A DNA stretch of 64,000 bases, from NCBI GenBank assembly GCA_020881915.1, contig JAJFPB010000007.1, forward strand, positions 1,054,001-1,118,000. The letters are read 5' to 3'. The notes under the pieces were generated by a model. The model saw nothing but the letters and a program-made list of their open reading frames with translations, did not search any database and was not told where the DNA came from. The translations under genes were made by a program, and so were the position numbers. The number at the start of each line of letters is the position of its first letter. Position 1 is the first letter of the stretch. This document shows, one piece after another, positions 31,423 through 41,700 of this stretch. The DNA comes from Paramyrothecium sp. XJ0827. Lineage: Eukaryota > Ascomycota > Sordariomycetes > Hypocreales > Stachybotryaceae.

Positions 31423-31495
31423 GCTCGAGTGACGCAGGGGTTAGCGTGCGAGATTGCAGATCTTGAAGTCACTGGTTCAAATCCGGTCTCGAGCT
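31423..31495 (+). tRNA. tRNA-Cys, anticodon GCA
   Basis: A full cloverleaf folds without an intron. The acceptor GCTCGAG (31423-31429) pairs perfectly with CTCGAGC (31488-31494), discriminator T. The D stem is ACGC/GCGT, the anticodon stem CGAGA/TCTTG, loop TTGCAGA with anticodon GCA at 31456-31458, a five-base variable loop AAGTC, and T stem ACTGG/CCGGT with loop TTCAAAT. The A-box (TGACGCAGGGGTTAGCG) and B-box (GGTTCAAATCC) pol III promoters are present. GCA reads UGC/UGU cysteine codons. The T at the discriminator is as expected for Cys. Confidence 0.92.
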
Positions 31496-31500
31496 TGGGA

Positions 31501-31509
31501 TTTCTTTTT
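31501..31509 (+). terminator. Pol III terminator of tRNA-Cys
   Basis: TTTCTTTTT begins six bases after the tRNA 3' end. The T5 run is a normal RNA polymerase III stop. Confidence 0.75.
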
Positions 31510-31981
31510 GGTCCTCCGGTCGTCATTTTCACATGAATCCTTTTTTGTTTCATATATTTTGCTTCCATACTTCATAGTGTTCTTTTAGGACTCGGACCGA
31601 GCCCATGGTTCACATGCTAACGGGTCGCTAGATCGACACTACCCGCATCGACCACCACACTAAAATGGGCTCACGGTACCGCGTCGTCGACTTCCGGGAC
31701 AGTTTCTCATTGAGCCATGGATGGCAGCCGTGGAATCGGCTAAAATCGAAGACAACCCAGGACAACGATAAAGAATCCAGTAGCGGGCGAGGCTTACTGA
31801 AGGAGTGCTATGTAAAGGAGAAAGGAGCCAGCACGTCGGCCAAGGAGGACGATACAGCTTACTCAAAAGATTAACTCCTTTGTCATGAATGCATGAACGC
31901 TGTGCATCATGGTCTTGTATCAATCATTTACACTACCACGTGGGTATCATATGCTAAAGTCAACCCCAATGAATTATACGA
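31510..31981. other. Spacer between tRNA and GCIP-like gene
   Basis: A 69-codon frame (31665-31874, +) begins with ATG but is Ser/Lys-rich and unremarkable. I do not call it. Confidence 0.45.
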
Positions 31982-33139
31982 CTAGTCCTTTCGAATCTCA
32001 GCCTGGAACCTCTCCGTCCACTGCGTAAACTCATCCGAGGAACCATCCCACGCCTTGCCGAGGATCTCGCTTGCAGCGCACGCGTCCAGGAAGCACTGGT
32101 CCATGGCCTTGTCGATCTCCACGCTGTCAAGCTCGTAGAAGGCGCACGCCAGGTCGCTAAACTGCTCCGGCAGCTTCTGAAGCACGCGGGCAACCTCGTC
32201 GAGGCGCTCCGGGACGGTGGACGCGGGGTCGCTGGGGGGCAGTGCGGGCAGCCTCTTGACACGCCGCTTGACGATGGCCTGGAAGAGAAGGGTGACGAGA
32301 CGCACGCGCTTCAATGACGCCTCGAGCCGTGGACGAATGCGGTCGGGATCAGAGCGTGGAATGGTCTTCTGGGAGTCCATGAAGCTGTCCAGCATGTCTT
32401 GGGCAGACTGTGCGCCGTTGGTCTTGGATTTTGGCACAGAGTTATCGTCGTCGTCGTCGCTGTGCTCTTCTTCATCATCGTCTTCATCGTCCTCGTCCTC
32501 ATCGTCTGGCTCTTCCTCGCCCCACTCCTTCAACTCCTCCATGACGTCCTTGAGCGTGTCCCTCCATTCTTCCACCTTCTTCACGTAGAAACCAGCTACG
32601 CCTTGGTTGCCAAAGCTGATGACATCGTCGCAGGCCGACCACAGCACACCTGTGGTGGAGATGCTGCCTTTGCCCTCGGTACCAAAACCGCGCTGCTTGT
32701 TACTGGCCACGATCTTGCCGTCTTTGGGGATTTGCGCAAGGAGCTGTCCGAGTTCGGAAAGCACCGTCTTGCCTCGCCACGCCAGCTCACGGCGCACGAG
32801 GGTTGTGTACTGGGCCGGGTCGCAGCTCTGGGCGGAGGCGGCCAGACCGGGGATGGGCCCCGTGATGAGTTCGCGAATGATCGACACGAGCGCACTGGGA
32901 GTGAAGGGCTCGTTGATTATGAGGAGCGAGATCTTTGTGGCGTGTGCCTTGATCAAGGTAGCCGAGTCGCGGGCGAGAGAGAGAGAGTTCAGGGAGGAAG
33001 CGGTCTCTTCGGTGGTGGCCGTTGGGACAGACGGTGATTTTTGGATTTCGCCGAGGACCGTCTGCAGCTGGTCGACAAGGGTGATGGCAGACTGAACGAG
33101 CTCTTCCAGGCTCTTGAGGCTTTGCGCGGACGGAGGAGC
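31982..33139 (-). CDS. GCIP/CCNDBP1-like protein, 385 aa
   Basis: Resembles cyclin-D1-binding protein 1 (GCIP family), whose fungal members have no settled role. One exon. The N-terminal half is helical (LEELVQSAITLVDQLQTVL; ATLIKAHATKISLLI), with the family segment ELAWRGKTVLSELGQLLAQI and TGVLWSACDDVISFGNQGVAGFYVKKVEEWRDT. A long acidic linker follows (Asp/Glu nearly unbroken for about 25 residues, DNA at 32435-32515), then a second helical half ending WTERFQAEIRKD. The start is taken at 33139 (MAPPSAQ); the frame is open to another ATG at 33169, adding ten residues. Neither signal peptide nor membrane helix is seen; a nuclear or cytosolic place is likely. It is separated from the divergent glucosidase II beta gene by about 590 bp. 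Confidence 0.8.
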   Translation of the reverse strand, partial: APPSAQSLKSLEELVQSAITLVDQLQTVLGEIQKSPSVPTATTEETASSLNSLSLARDSATLIKAHATKISLLIINEPFTPSALVSIIRELITGPIPGLAASAQSCDPAQYTTLVRRELAWRGKTVLSELGQLLAQIPKDGKIVASNKQRGFGTEGKGSISTTGVLWSACDDVISFGNQGVAGFYVKKVEEWRDTLKDVMEELKEWGEEEPDDEDEDDEDDDEEEHSDDDDDNSVPKSKTNGAQSAQDMLDSFMDSQKTIPRSDPDRIRPRLEASLKRVRLVTLLFQAIVKRRVKRLPALPPSDPASTVPERLDEVARVLQKLPEQFSDLACAFYELDSVEIDKAMDQCFLDACAASEILGKAWDGSSDEFTQWTERFQAEIRKD

Positions 33140-33728
33140 CATTGTGAGCGGGTGTCGAGCGGGTGTCAAGCGTGGGTTGACTTGAAAGTCTGGACAAAAG
33201 GCTTGAAGGAGAGGGGTTTCGGGTGCGTTCGGGTGTCGTGAGCTAGGCTATGTTGTGGAGGCACTTTTCGGTTTTGCTGAAGAAACCAAGTCCCCGCTGG
33301 AGCGCTGGAGAACAGAAGAGGTGAAAGCGAGTGTATCGTGAGGCAAGGCACCGTATGTGGAGGAGGAAGAGTCACGATGTCAAGCCCCTCGCCATTAAAA
33401 AAAAAGTTGCAGTTCTCCAGAGGGATGGAGGGGCATCGACACGAACCCACTAAAACCCCTCCATCGGTACCTGTTTGCTGTACCTGTTTGTTGTACCTTC
33501 CAGTGCCGTACCTGAGGACTGTCACTGTACCGTTGGCGTCGGAATTTTGTTAGGGCCGAGGTACGTACCAGACCTCTCTCGCCCGGACCCCTGCTTAACG
33601 GTGAGCTGGCTCCAACCGCCTCGAGCTTCACGTCACGATCTGACGATACAGGAGAGAGCTTCTTCCTCCGCCCAATTCGACGTCCCCTCACGATACTGCA
33701 CGAGAGAGAGTCATACCCCTTTTTCAGA
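33140..33728. other. Divergent promoter region, GCIP-like and GTB1
   Basis: Between 33,465 and 33,575 the motif GTACCT/GGTACC is repeated at least six times (GGTACCTGTTTG, TGTACCTGTTTG, TGTACCTT, CGTACCTG, AGGTACGTACC). Otherwise no coding signal. Confidence 0.6.
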
Positions 33729-35604
33729 ATGCAGCAGCCTACCGCTTTGGTGCTGCTGAGCGCCATCTATTCTTTCACCTTGGCGGCTGCTGGCAGTCTG
33801 CCTCGCGGTGTCGGTCCTGAATGTACGTCCCTTTGCTTGTCCCTTGCCTGTCCCTTGCCTGTCACATTATCCCCTCTCATGGAGTCTGCGTTGAAGAAGC
33901 AGAAGAAGCAGCCACGCCGGACCTCAATTGCTGACACTGGCCCTCAGTCGCCTCGTATTACCAGGACAAGACCGAGTTCTCGTGCATCACCAATGCCGCC
34001 ATCAAATTGAGCCTGTCCCAGATCAACGACAACTCGTGCGATTGCCCGGACGGCTCCGACGAGCCTGGCACCGCTGCCTGCGCCTTCATCGACCCTCTCT
34101 CCCCCGAGCAGCCTTTCCCGGGCTCCGTCTCCGGCACCTCCAACGCGAGCAACGCCCTCCCCGGCTTCTGGTGCGCCAACGAAGGCCACGTCGGCACCTA
34201 CGTCCCTTTCCTCTACGTCAACGACGGCATCTGCGACTACGACCTCTGCTGCGACGGATCCGACGAGCACCGGGGCGTTGGCGGGGTCAAGTGCGAGAAC
34301 CGCTGCGCCTCCATCGGCAAGGAGTACAGGAAGCTTCAGGAGCAGAAGCGCAAGAGTTTGGAGAATGCCGGCAACAAGAGGAAGAATATGCTGAAGGAGT
34401 CGGCCGAGCTCCGCAAGCAGGTCGAGGACAAGCTGGCGGCGCTCAGCGCGGAGCTCACCAAGCTCGAGGCCCGAAAGGAGGAGCTGCAGAAGAAGCACGC
34501 CGAGGCTGAGCGCCAGGATAGGGGCAAGGTGGTCAGCGGAGGCGAGGGCGGCGGTGGCAAGCTGGGTGTCCTGGTCACCCTGGCCAAGCAGCGGGTCAAC
34601 GAGCTTCGAACCGCCCTGGAGAGGGTCATGGACCAGCGCGACGAGTACCAGGAGAAGCTCGAGGAGCTCGAGGCCATCCTCAAGAAGTTCAAGGAGGAGT
34701 ACAACCCCAACTTCAACGACGAGGGCGTCAAAGCCGCCGTCAAGGCTTGGGAGGACTACGCCGCCCGAGAAGCAGCCCTCCCGGACGAGGACCAGAAGCT
34801 GGAGGACGACATCGTCGAGGTCTCCAAGGCGGATAGCGAGACCTCGGGCATCAACTGGAAGGAGTTTGAGGAGGTGTCTGGTGACGACACTGACATTCGT
34901 AAGTCCACACACGCTCAGGAGACCTGCATGAGATGGAGCTGACACTGGCGCTAGTATACAACTTTGAGGCCTACCTACCGGGCTTCGTCCGTGAGCTCGT
35001 CCACTCGAAGCTCCTGTCGATGCGCGTCTGGCTGATCGAGAACGGCATCCTCGCCGACACCAACAAGCCCGGATCCGAGTCGCAGATCGTCAAGGCGGCG
35101 CGCGAGGCGGTCGAGGCGGCCGAGAAGGACGTCAGCAACAAGAAGAAGGAGGTGGAGAAGCAGCAGGCGGACTTGGACAAGGACCACGGCCCGTCGGACA
35201 TCTTCCGGGCGTCCAAGAGCAAGTGCGTCAGCATCGACTCGGGCGAGTACACGTACGAGCTGTGCTGGCTGGACAAGACGATGCAAAAGTCCAAGAAGGG
35301 CCACGGCAACACCAACATGGGCAACTTCGCCAAGGTGGAGTGGGAGGAGGCGGACGAGGAGGACCGGCTGGATGGCAAGAGCCTGGGCCGGGGCCGGCGC
35401 ATGGTGCTGCGGTACGAGGACGGCCAGGGGTGCTGGAACGGCCCGCGCCGCCGGACGGACGTGTGGCTGGGCTGCGCGGAGCACGAGGAGCTCTGGCGCG
35501 TGAGCGAGTCGGAGAAGTGCGTGTACAAGATGGAGGTGGGGACGCCGGCGGCGTGCGAGGGGGCCGAGGGGGTGGAGGAGCCGCGGGCCAAGGACGAGCT
35601 GTGA
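33729..35604 (+). CDS. Glucosidase II beta subunit, 564 aa
   Basis: Non-catalytic partner of ER glucosidase II, which removes glucose from N-glycans during glycoprotein quality control. Exons are 33729-33822, 33948-34898 and 34955-35604. The signal peptide ends near residue 22. Two LDL-receptor-A-like Cys/Asp repeats follow (DNSCDCPDGSDEPGT and VNDGICDYDLCCDGSDEH), then a long coiled coil (residues about 120-280, KRKNMLKESAELRKQVEDKL...). A mannose-6-phosphate receptor homology domain lies at about 405-530 (KCVSIDSGEYTYELCW, KTMQKS, GCWNGPRRRTDVWLGC, EKCVYKMEVGTPAAC). Its Gln, Arg, Glu and Tyr of the mannose pocket appear present. The protein ends AKDEL, an ER-retrieval signal of KDEL form rather than the HDEL more usual in yeasts. 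The Gly-rich spot in the coiled coil (SGGEGGGGK) marks a break in the helix. Confidence 0.95.
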
Positions 35605-36386
35605 AGGGGTGGCGGTGGCTGCTGTTGTTGTTGCTCTCGGATGGGAGCAACGAAGATTTACGAGAAGCATATTGTAGATGTCACGGCGAATAAAATCATG
35701 ATTAGCTGTGCTTTGGTATATGTCTGGGTCTGTTTAGCATGGCATTCCGGGTCTTGTCTGTACATGTTGGCACTGCAAAGCTAGCGAATGGCATTGAAAA
35801 GCCGGGAACAAAACTATCCTACAAATGCTGCAATTGACTGCCTGTTATCCCACTGTCGCAACAACGGCCACCGAGACTCCTACTGGTTACCGGGTGAAGA
35901 AACAAGAGTGTCTCGTCTCAGCCCGACACCCAATCCGAGCCCGTGCCTCTCGGCCGCCGCCCCGCAGTGCAGCACGGCCCTTAGTGGGGCTGGTCCCCCG
36001 CCGCCGCTTCGGGATGATCCTCCCTCCCTTCCCTTGAAGGTCCCCGCAGCGTCGTCGATCCGATCTTGAATTTCTTCCTTTTTTTACCCTCTGATCAACA
36101 AAGCTCCAGCGCCCACCCGCCACCTCATTGTCCCGTCACGTCTCTTACTACCCCAGCTCTGGTTTCCCGCTCCTGGATCGTTGTCGTCATTAAAGCTGTT
36201 TCCCTGGAGCGGAGAGGCAGAAGTTCTGGGCGAGGGATATACAACGTAATCCCCAGACAGCACGGCCTGCAGCTCACCTCGTCGTTCGCTGTGCCATTTC
36301 ACACAATTCTATAGAGATTGAGTGAAAAGAAACCTGAAACAACACTTACTCCGGGCTTCTTTGACCCCCAGCCCTCTCCCTCCGTC
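35605..36386. other. Spacer and leader upstream of sugar porter
   Basis: The 3' flank of GTB1, then pyrimidine-rich sequence. No gene. Confidence 0.5.
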
Positions 36387-38437
36387 ATGAAGCCCCTCTG
36401 CAGACCCCTCGCCCCGGGCTCGCGCCGCCTCTACCTCGTCTGCCTGCACCTCGCCCTCGGCGCCTCCATCTGGGGCTACAACATCGGCATCCTCTCCTCC
36501 GTCCTCGTGCACCCGGGCTGGCGGGACGCGCTGTCTCCTCCCCCCGGCAGCGGCGATGCGCACCCGAAGCCCGGCTCCGGCCCCGGCCCCGGCACAAAGG
36601 GCTTCGTCACCGGCATCTACTACCTCGGCACCTTGCTGTCGTACCTGCTGCTGTCGCACCCGCTGGCCGACTGGCTGGGCCGCAGGAAGGCCGCCGCCGC
36701 CGGCACCGCCGTGCTGTGCGCGGGCGCCGTCGTCATGGCGAGCACGAGGCGCAGCGCCGGCGCTGTGGCCTGCATGGCGTTCGGGCGGTGGTTGTGCGGC
36801 GTGGGCGTGGGCGTCGTGAGCACCAGTGTGCCGCTGTACCAGAGGTGAGTTTCATGCACCATAATTTCTTCACCGTCCTATCAGTATCTTATACTGAATG
36901 TACATCTTGCAGCGAGATATCCCCGGCAAAGGAACGAGGCAAATTCGTCACCATGAACCACGTCGGTTTCATCGCCGGCCTCGCCACAGGCCTCTGGTAA
37001 AGTCTCACCCATCCAGGCCCGATCTTGCAAGCTTGGATCTAACCTGTCCCAGGGTCGGTTACGGCATGACCTTCTGGACCAGCTCCGCCGGCGTGGCCTT
37101 GGGCTGGCGAGTCTCCATCCTGCTCCAGCTCGTCCCGGCCCTCCTCTTCGCCGCGGGCCTCCCGCTCCTCCCCGAAACGTAGGGCCAACTATTTTCATCA
37201 CTGCTTGGAAGGGAAAAACCTTGCTAACACGGGAAATTAATAGACCCCGCTGGCTGATCGAAAAGGGCCACACGGACCGCGCACGCCACGTCCTCCACTG
37301 GCTCCGCGAAGGCTCCTACCCGTCCACCGACATCGCCAACGAGTTCCACGCCATGACCGCCGACACCGCCCCGGGCCGCCGGCGCACCTCCGGCGGCAGC
37401 GGCCCCACTCGCAGCCGCTTCATCGCCCTTTCCGTCGCCCTGTTCCGCGAGCCGCCGCTGCGGGCCCGCCTGTGGCGCGCCTTTCTCCTGCAGTTCATGG
37501 CCCAGATGTGCGGCGCCACCGCCATGAAGTACTACCTGCCCACGCTGCTCAAGGCCCTGGGGGTGGAGACGCGGTTGGCGCTCATGGCCGGCGCCGCCGA
37601 GATGACCATCAAGATCGGCATGACCGTCGTCGAGATGTGGGTGATTGACCGCTTCGGCCGCCGGGTGTGTCTCGTCGGCGGCAGCATGGTCATGGGCGTT
37701 GCCATGTTGGTAAGTCATGTCCACGCTTCTCAGCATCCGCAAATAGCGTCTTTTCAAGTAACTGACCGCCGGACGCCCAGATCAACGGTGTCCTGCCCCT
37801 CGCATATCCCAACAACGCCAACAAGGCCGCCGATGTCGTCTGTATCATCTTCATCTTCATCTACGCCATGGGTTACAGCCTCGGCCTCGGCCCGGCTGCC
37901 TGGGTCTACAGCTCAGAGGTATGTCTTCTTCGCCACCGTCGGCATCCACTTCCACGAGTCAAGCAAAGTTTTGCCTGGGCTCCATAGCTGACCGTTTGAC
38001 CACAGATCTTCCCCACTGACGTGCGAGCCCGTGGCCTCAACTTCGCTGCATCCGGTGGCTCCATCGGCAGCATCCTTGTCTCTCAGATCTGGCCGCTCGG
38101 CATCGCCAGGCTGGGGAGCGGTATCTACTTCTTCTTCACGCTCGTCAACTTCATTTGCGTTCCGGTACGTCCCCTCTCAGATAATTTCGCAAATCTCCTG
38201 CTAAGAAGCTGTTAGGTCATCTGGCTGCTGTATCCTGAGACAAACGGACGCGCTTTGGAGGACATGGACAGCCTTTTTGGCAAAGCCAATCATCGACTTT
38301 CGGCAGTCATGCTCAACGGCGATGCCGATGATTCTCATGACGACTGGAGGGTGGATGATGATGAACCCGAGCATGATGGCCTGGGCCCAAGTGCAAGGTC
38401 CAGTGGAGAGGAAGATGCGCCGCTGCTGCGCTCATAA
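36387..38437 (+). CDS. MFS sugar porter, 550 aa, seven exons
   Basis: A twelve-helix hexose/polyol transporter of the sugar porter family in the plasma membrane. Exons are 36387-36844, 36913-36996, 37053-37178, 37244-37709, 37781-37918, 38006-38164 and 38216-38437, all in frame. Family motifs: ADWLGRRKAAAAG after helix 2; FGRWLCGVGVGVVSTSVPLYQSEISPAKERG (helix 4 and the loop that follows), shared by all sugar porters; LLPETPRWLIEKG at the middle; VIDRFGRR between helices 8 and 9; SSEIFPTDVRARG; and the closing PETNGRALEDMD. The first external loop is odd, with a Pro/Gly-rich insert (PPPGSGDAHPKPGSGPGPG). The C-terminal tail is acidic. The substrate is unknown. The exon 1 start is the first ATG in frame after the leader. 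Confidence 0.92.
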
Positions 38438-38733
38438 TGGTAATGGAATGTATACTAGCACATAGCATCACAATGTTACATGACGATATGAACACAAGCA
38501 AGATTTTTTGTACATAACCCTATCATCGAAATTGACGCCGGAGCCACCAGACCTCTTGTCGGCTGAACTCTTAAACTCCTTGCCACAAGTAAATGGTAGC
38601 GGACCTTCGCTGCCTTGAAACTAATGCCACTTCTCATCCTTCATCAATCAAATACAAGGAGCCGTCCCGCATATGCTTGTTGGGCATGGTCTACCTTCAA
38701 GCATAACCCGTTATTCTCAGCAGCCCCTTCCCT
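38438..38733. other. Convergent spacer, sugar porter and TOR 3' ends
   Basis: Short 296-bp gap with no gene. Confidence 0.6.
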
Positions 38734-41700
38734 CTACCAGAAACTACACCATCCGATATAATGCTGGCATAGGTTCTCAAGCTTCGTCGCCTCCATGATC
38801 AGTTTGTTGACCTGGTTGACCACGTCAAGCTCCTCGTTGTTCTTGAAATCGCGACCAGTCAGCTTCTGTTGTACACGGTCAAGCACCTCGACTGCTCGCG
38901 CGTTCTGGCTTTCTGCTTCTTGAGCGCCATTGAGCTGGGTACCGTCTGGCGCGACAGCCGAGCTGTTAGTGCGTGCCCTTGTCCTGCCGCCTGGTGGAGC
39001 CGAAGGGTCTGCATTGGCTAGCAGCTCGGACGGCGCAACGTCGGCCTCGAGGATGGACTGTCGTCGCGCTCGTCCGCCGCCGTTGGGTCCCACCAGAGCT
39101 GCCTCTCGATCTGACTGGAAGTTGGGTCCCGTTGGCGAAGCAGCGTTGGTCAGTCTCCACGTGAGTAGAGGATCGTGGATGAACTGTCGTCTGTTAGTAC
39201 CAATATTTCACTGGGAACAACTCTGACTTACCGCTTCCAAAACAGCCATAACACTCTCCTTGTTCTCTCTCAGCACCTTCATCACATGCTCGCATGTGAT
39301 TCGGAAGCTTCCTTCGATGTTGCTAACCTCCATGGCATACGTGAGCATGCGAGTCAAGCGGAAAGGCACCCGCTCAGGATACTTCTCACGCTTCATCGCG
39401 ACCTCGAAGCAGTCACCGAAATCGATATGGATGATCTTGCCAGTAACTCGGTCAAGCATCAGGTTGGACGGGTGACGATCGCCAAGACCCAGGATGTAAC
39501 CAACCATAGACATGACACCCAACGACCGAGTGTAGTTTGTGCGTCGCTCGAGCCAGGCTTCCGAGGACTTGGACTTGAGCCACAAAACTCTGTAAAGATC
39601 TTGACCGGTAGTGTTGTCCAATGCATAGCCAAACACTTCGACCTTTTGCATGAGTGTGAGATTATCATAATCAGGCGCCATCTGAAGCATGATGCGATGT
39701 TCGATGTTGAGCAAAATCTTACGGCTCTCACGATACTCGCGAATCAGTACATGAAGGGTATCAGAGTTGGGCACCCATCCCAGGAGACCAGAGTTCTGCG
39801 ACAGAGGAATTGCGGGGTATCTTTGAATGTTGAGATGTCGCTTGTAGCACTCGGAGTCGTTTGCGAGGAGTGTGTTACAGAGACCGAAGAGTTGCATGAC
39901 TCGCTCGTCCTGACGGATATCCTCGTGGCCCTTGAGCAGGAAGGCGTAGGAGACACCGTCGCTGCCATTGACGTTGAGCTTTCGTGGGCGCTGCTTGGAA
40001 TTGATGACGCTGAAGGTCGGGTCAAACGACATGATCCGAACAATGGGTTGCCCGCTCTTATACGTTCCTGGAACGGCAAGATCCAAGTTCTTGGCGTTTA
40101 ACAACTTGGGCGAGCAATACGTCAATTCAAGTGAAGTCACTTGGGGGAGCTGCCTCGAGATTCTTCTAAAGACCTGGTAGTAAAGATCCCAAGCGGAATT
40201 GAGATCGTTTACGTCCCTAGTGGTCTCGTACTGGTGGCACCAGTCTTGAGCCTCCTTGAGGTCCCTGCCGAATGCTTGGGCAAATGATATTTCCCGTAGC
40301 GTTTCAGGGCCCCGCTCCAACAGCTCATGAAGAGGCTGAAGAGTGGCAAACATGCCCTCGATGTTGTGATCACCAAAGTACAGTCGCGACGCTTCCTCCA
40401 GGCCTTCGTGCCAGAGCTCGTGCCAAAGCACAGCCACACGAATCAGTTCGTGGCTCACAGTATCGGCCTGGGCGACAAGGTTGGCGCTGTGCTGGCGCAT
40501 GCTGTCCATAATTTGAGCCGCCGACCTCGATCGTCGGCTGTTCTGCGTTGATTTCATTGCGACCGTCAGAGGGTAAACCAAGGCCTGAGGATGTGCTCGG
40601 CCCACATCAGCCAAGAGGTTATGCACAGATTGCTGGACACGCCTGTTAGGCTGGTTGATCCGGGCAATGAGTTGAGGAATGACCTCAAGCCAGGTGTCGA
40701 CGCTGACATTGGCGAAGCCTTCAGTGACGGCAGTGTTGACTTCGGCGCTGCCGCCATGGGTAAACCAAAGTGTCAGCAATCTCAGCGTGTCTTGCAGTGA
40801 GCTGCCAGCTGATAGAGCAATCGACTTGAAGAAGCCTCGAACAGCCGGCACGACGTGTTCGATAACCATTGTCTGATCGGCCCGAGTGAGATGACCCTCG
40901 TTCCTAGCCGAGAGCGTCTGCACAATCTCAAAATTGGCCAACGCCCAAGCATGCCACGCCTTGTACCATCGCGGGTTGTACTTGGTAGCTTGCGAATAGG
41001 ACGTGAGAATATCCTGGACCTTCGTGTACTGCCAGTCATCTTTGTTGAGTGCAATGAGCCACTCTCCCTGTCGCAGATAGCATTTCGCGAGCAGGACAGT
41101 CTGGTCGTACAGAGCCCGTTGGGTTTGCGGGCTCATGAGAGACGGGTCCATCTGGTTCTGGAAACCGTAATCCAGGTTGGCGTTAATGTCGCTGCCGGCC
41201 TGTGCTGTCAGGTGTGCCTTGGCGACATCCAGGCGGTGGGCAGTGTCGTTTGTGAACCTTTGCAAACAGTACAGCGTCCTCTCAGCAAGCTGCTGCGCAG
41301 GTCGAATGCCGGGTTGTTGTCCGTACTCCCACTGGTATTTGAGCACAGCATAGATAACTTGTGCTGGAATGTTCCGTGCCGGAACCGACCCGGTTCTATC
41401 AGGTTTGTCGGCTGTCCAATACGGGATGACGCTTTCCAGCGATTCCTCGATGCCAATGAGTTGCTTGAGAGACTTCTCTGCCAGTCCCATGCGGCCCGAC
41501 TTACGGCAGAGATTGGCAAACTTGATCCACATGTGCATGTTTTCACCTGGTGAGATGACGAGGGCGCGTAAGCGCAACATACGTTGCCAGACTTCCACGT
41601 TGCGTTGGCAGCCCTTCAGACGTGTCTCCCAGGTCTTGCGCATGATAGCTTGCTTCTTCTCGTCGCATTGCTTGTAGACAATGAGTTCCTCCAACTCAGC

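Noticed and set aside
31665..31874. 69-codon frame starting with ATG after the tRNA
   Set aside because: Short, Ser/Lys-rich, without conserved pattern, and a good codon context is lacking.
33944..34945. 333-codon minus-strand frame opposite glucosidase II beta
   Set aside because: Leu/Val/Ala-rich shadow of the real coding strand, which carries clear family domains and introns.
39175..40101. 308-codon plus-strand frame opposite the TOR kinase domain
   Set aside because: Antisense shadow of one of the most conserved domains in the window.
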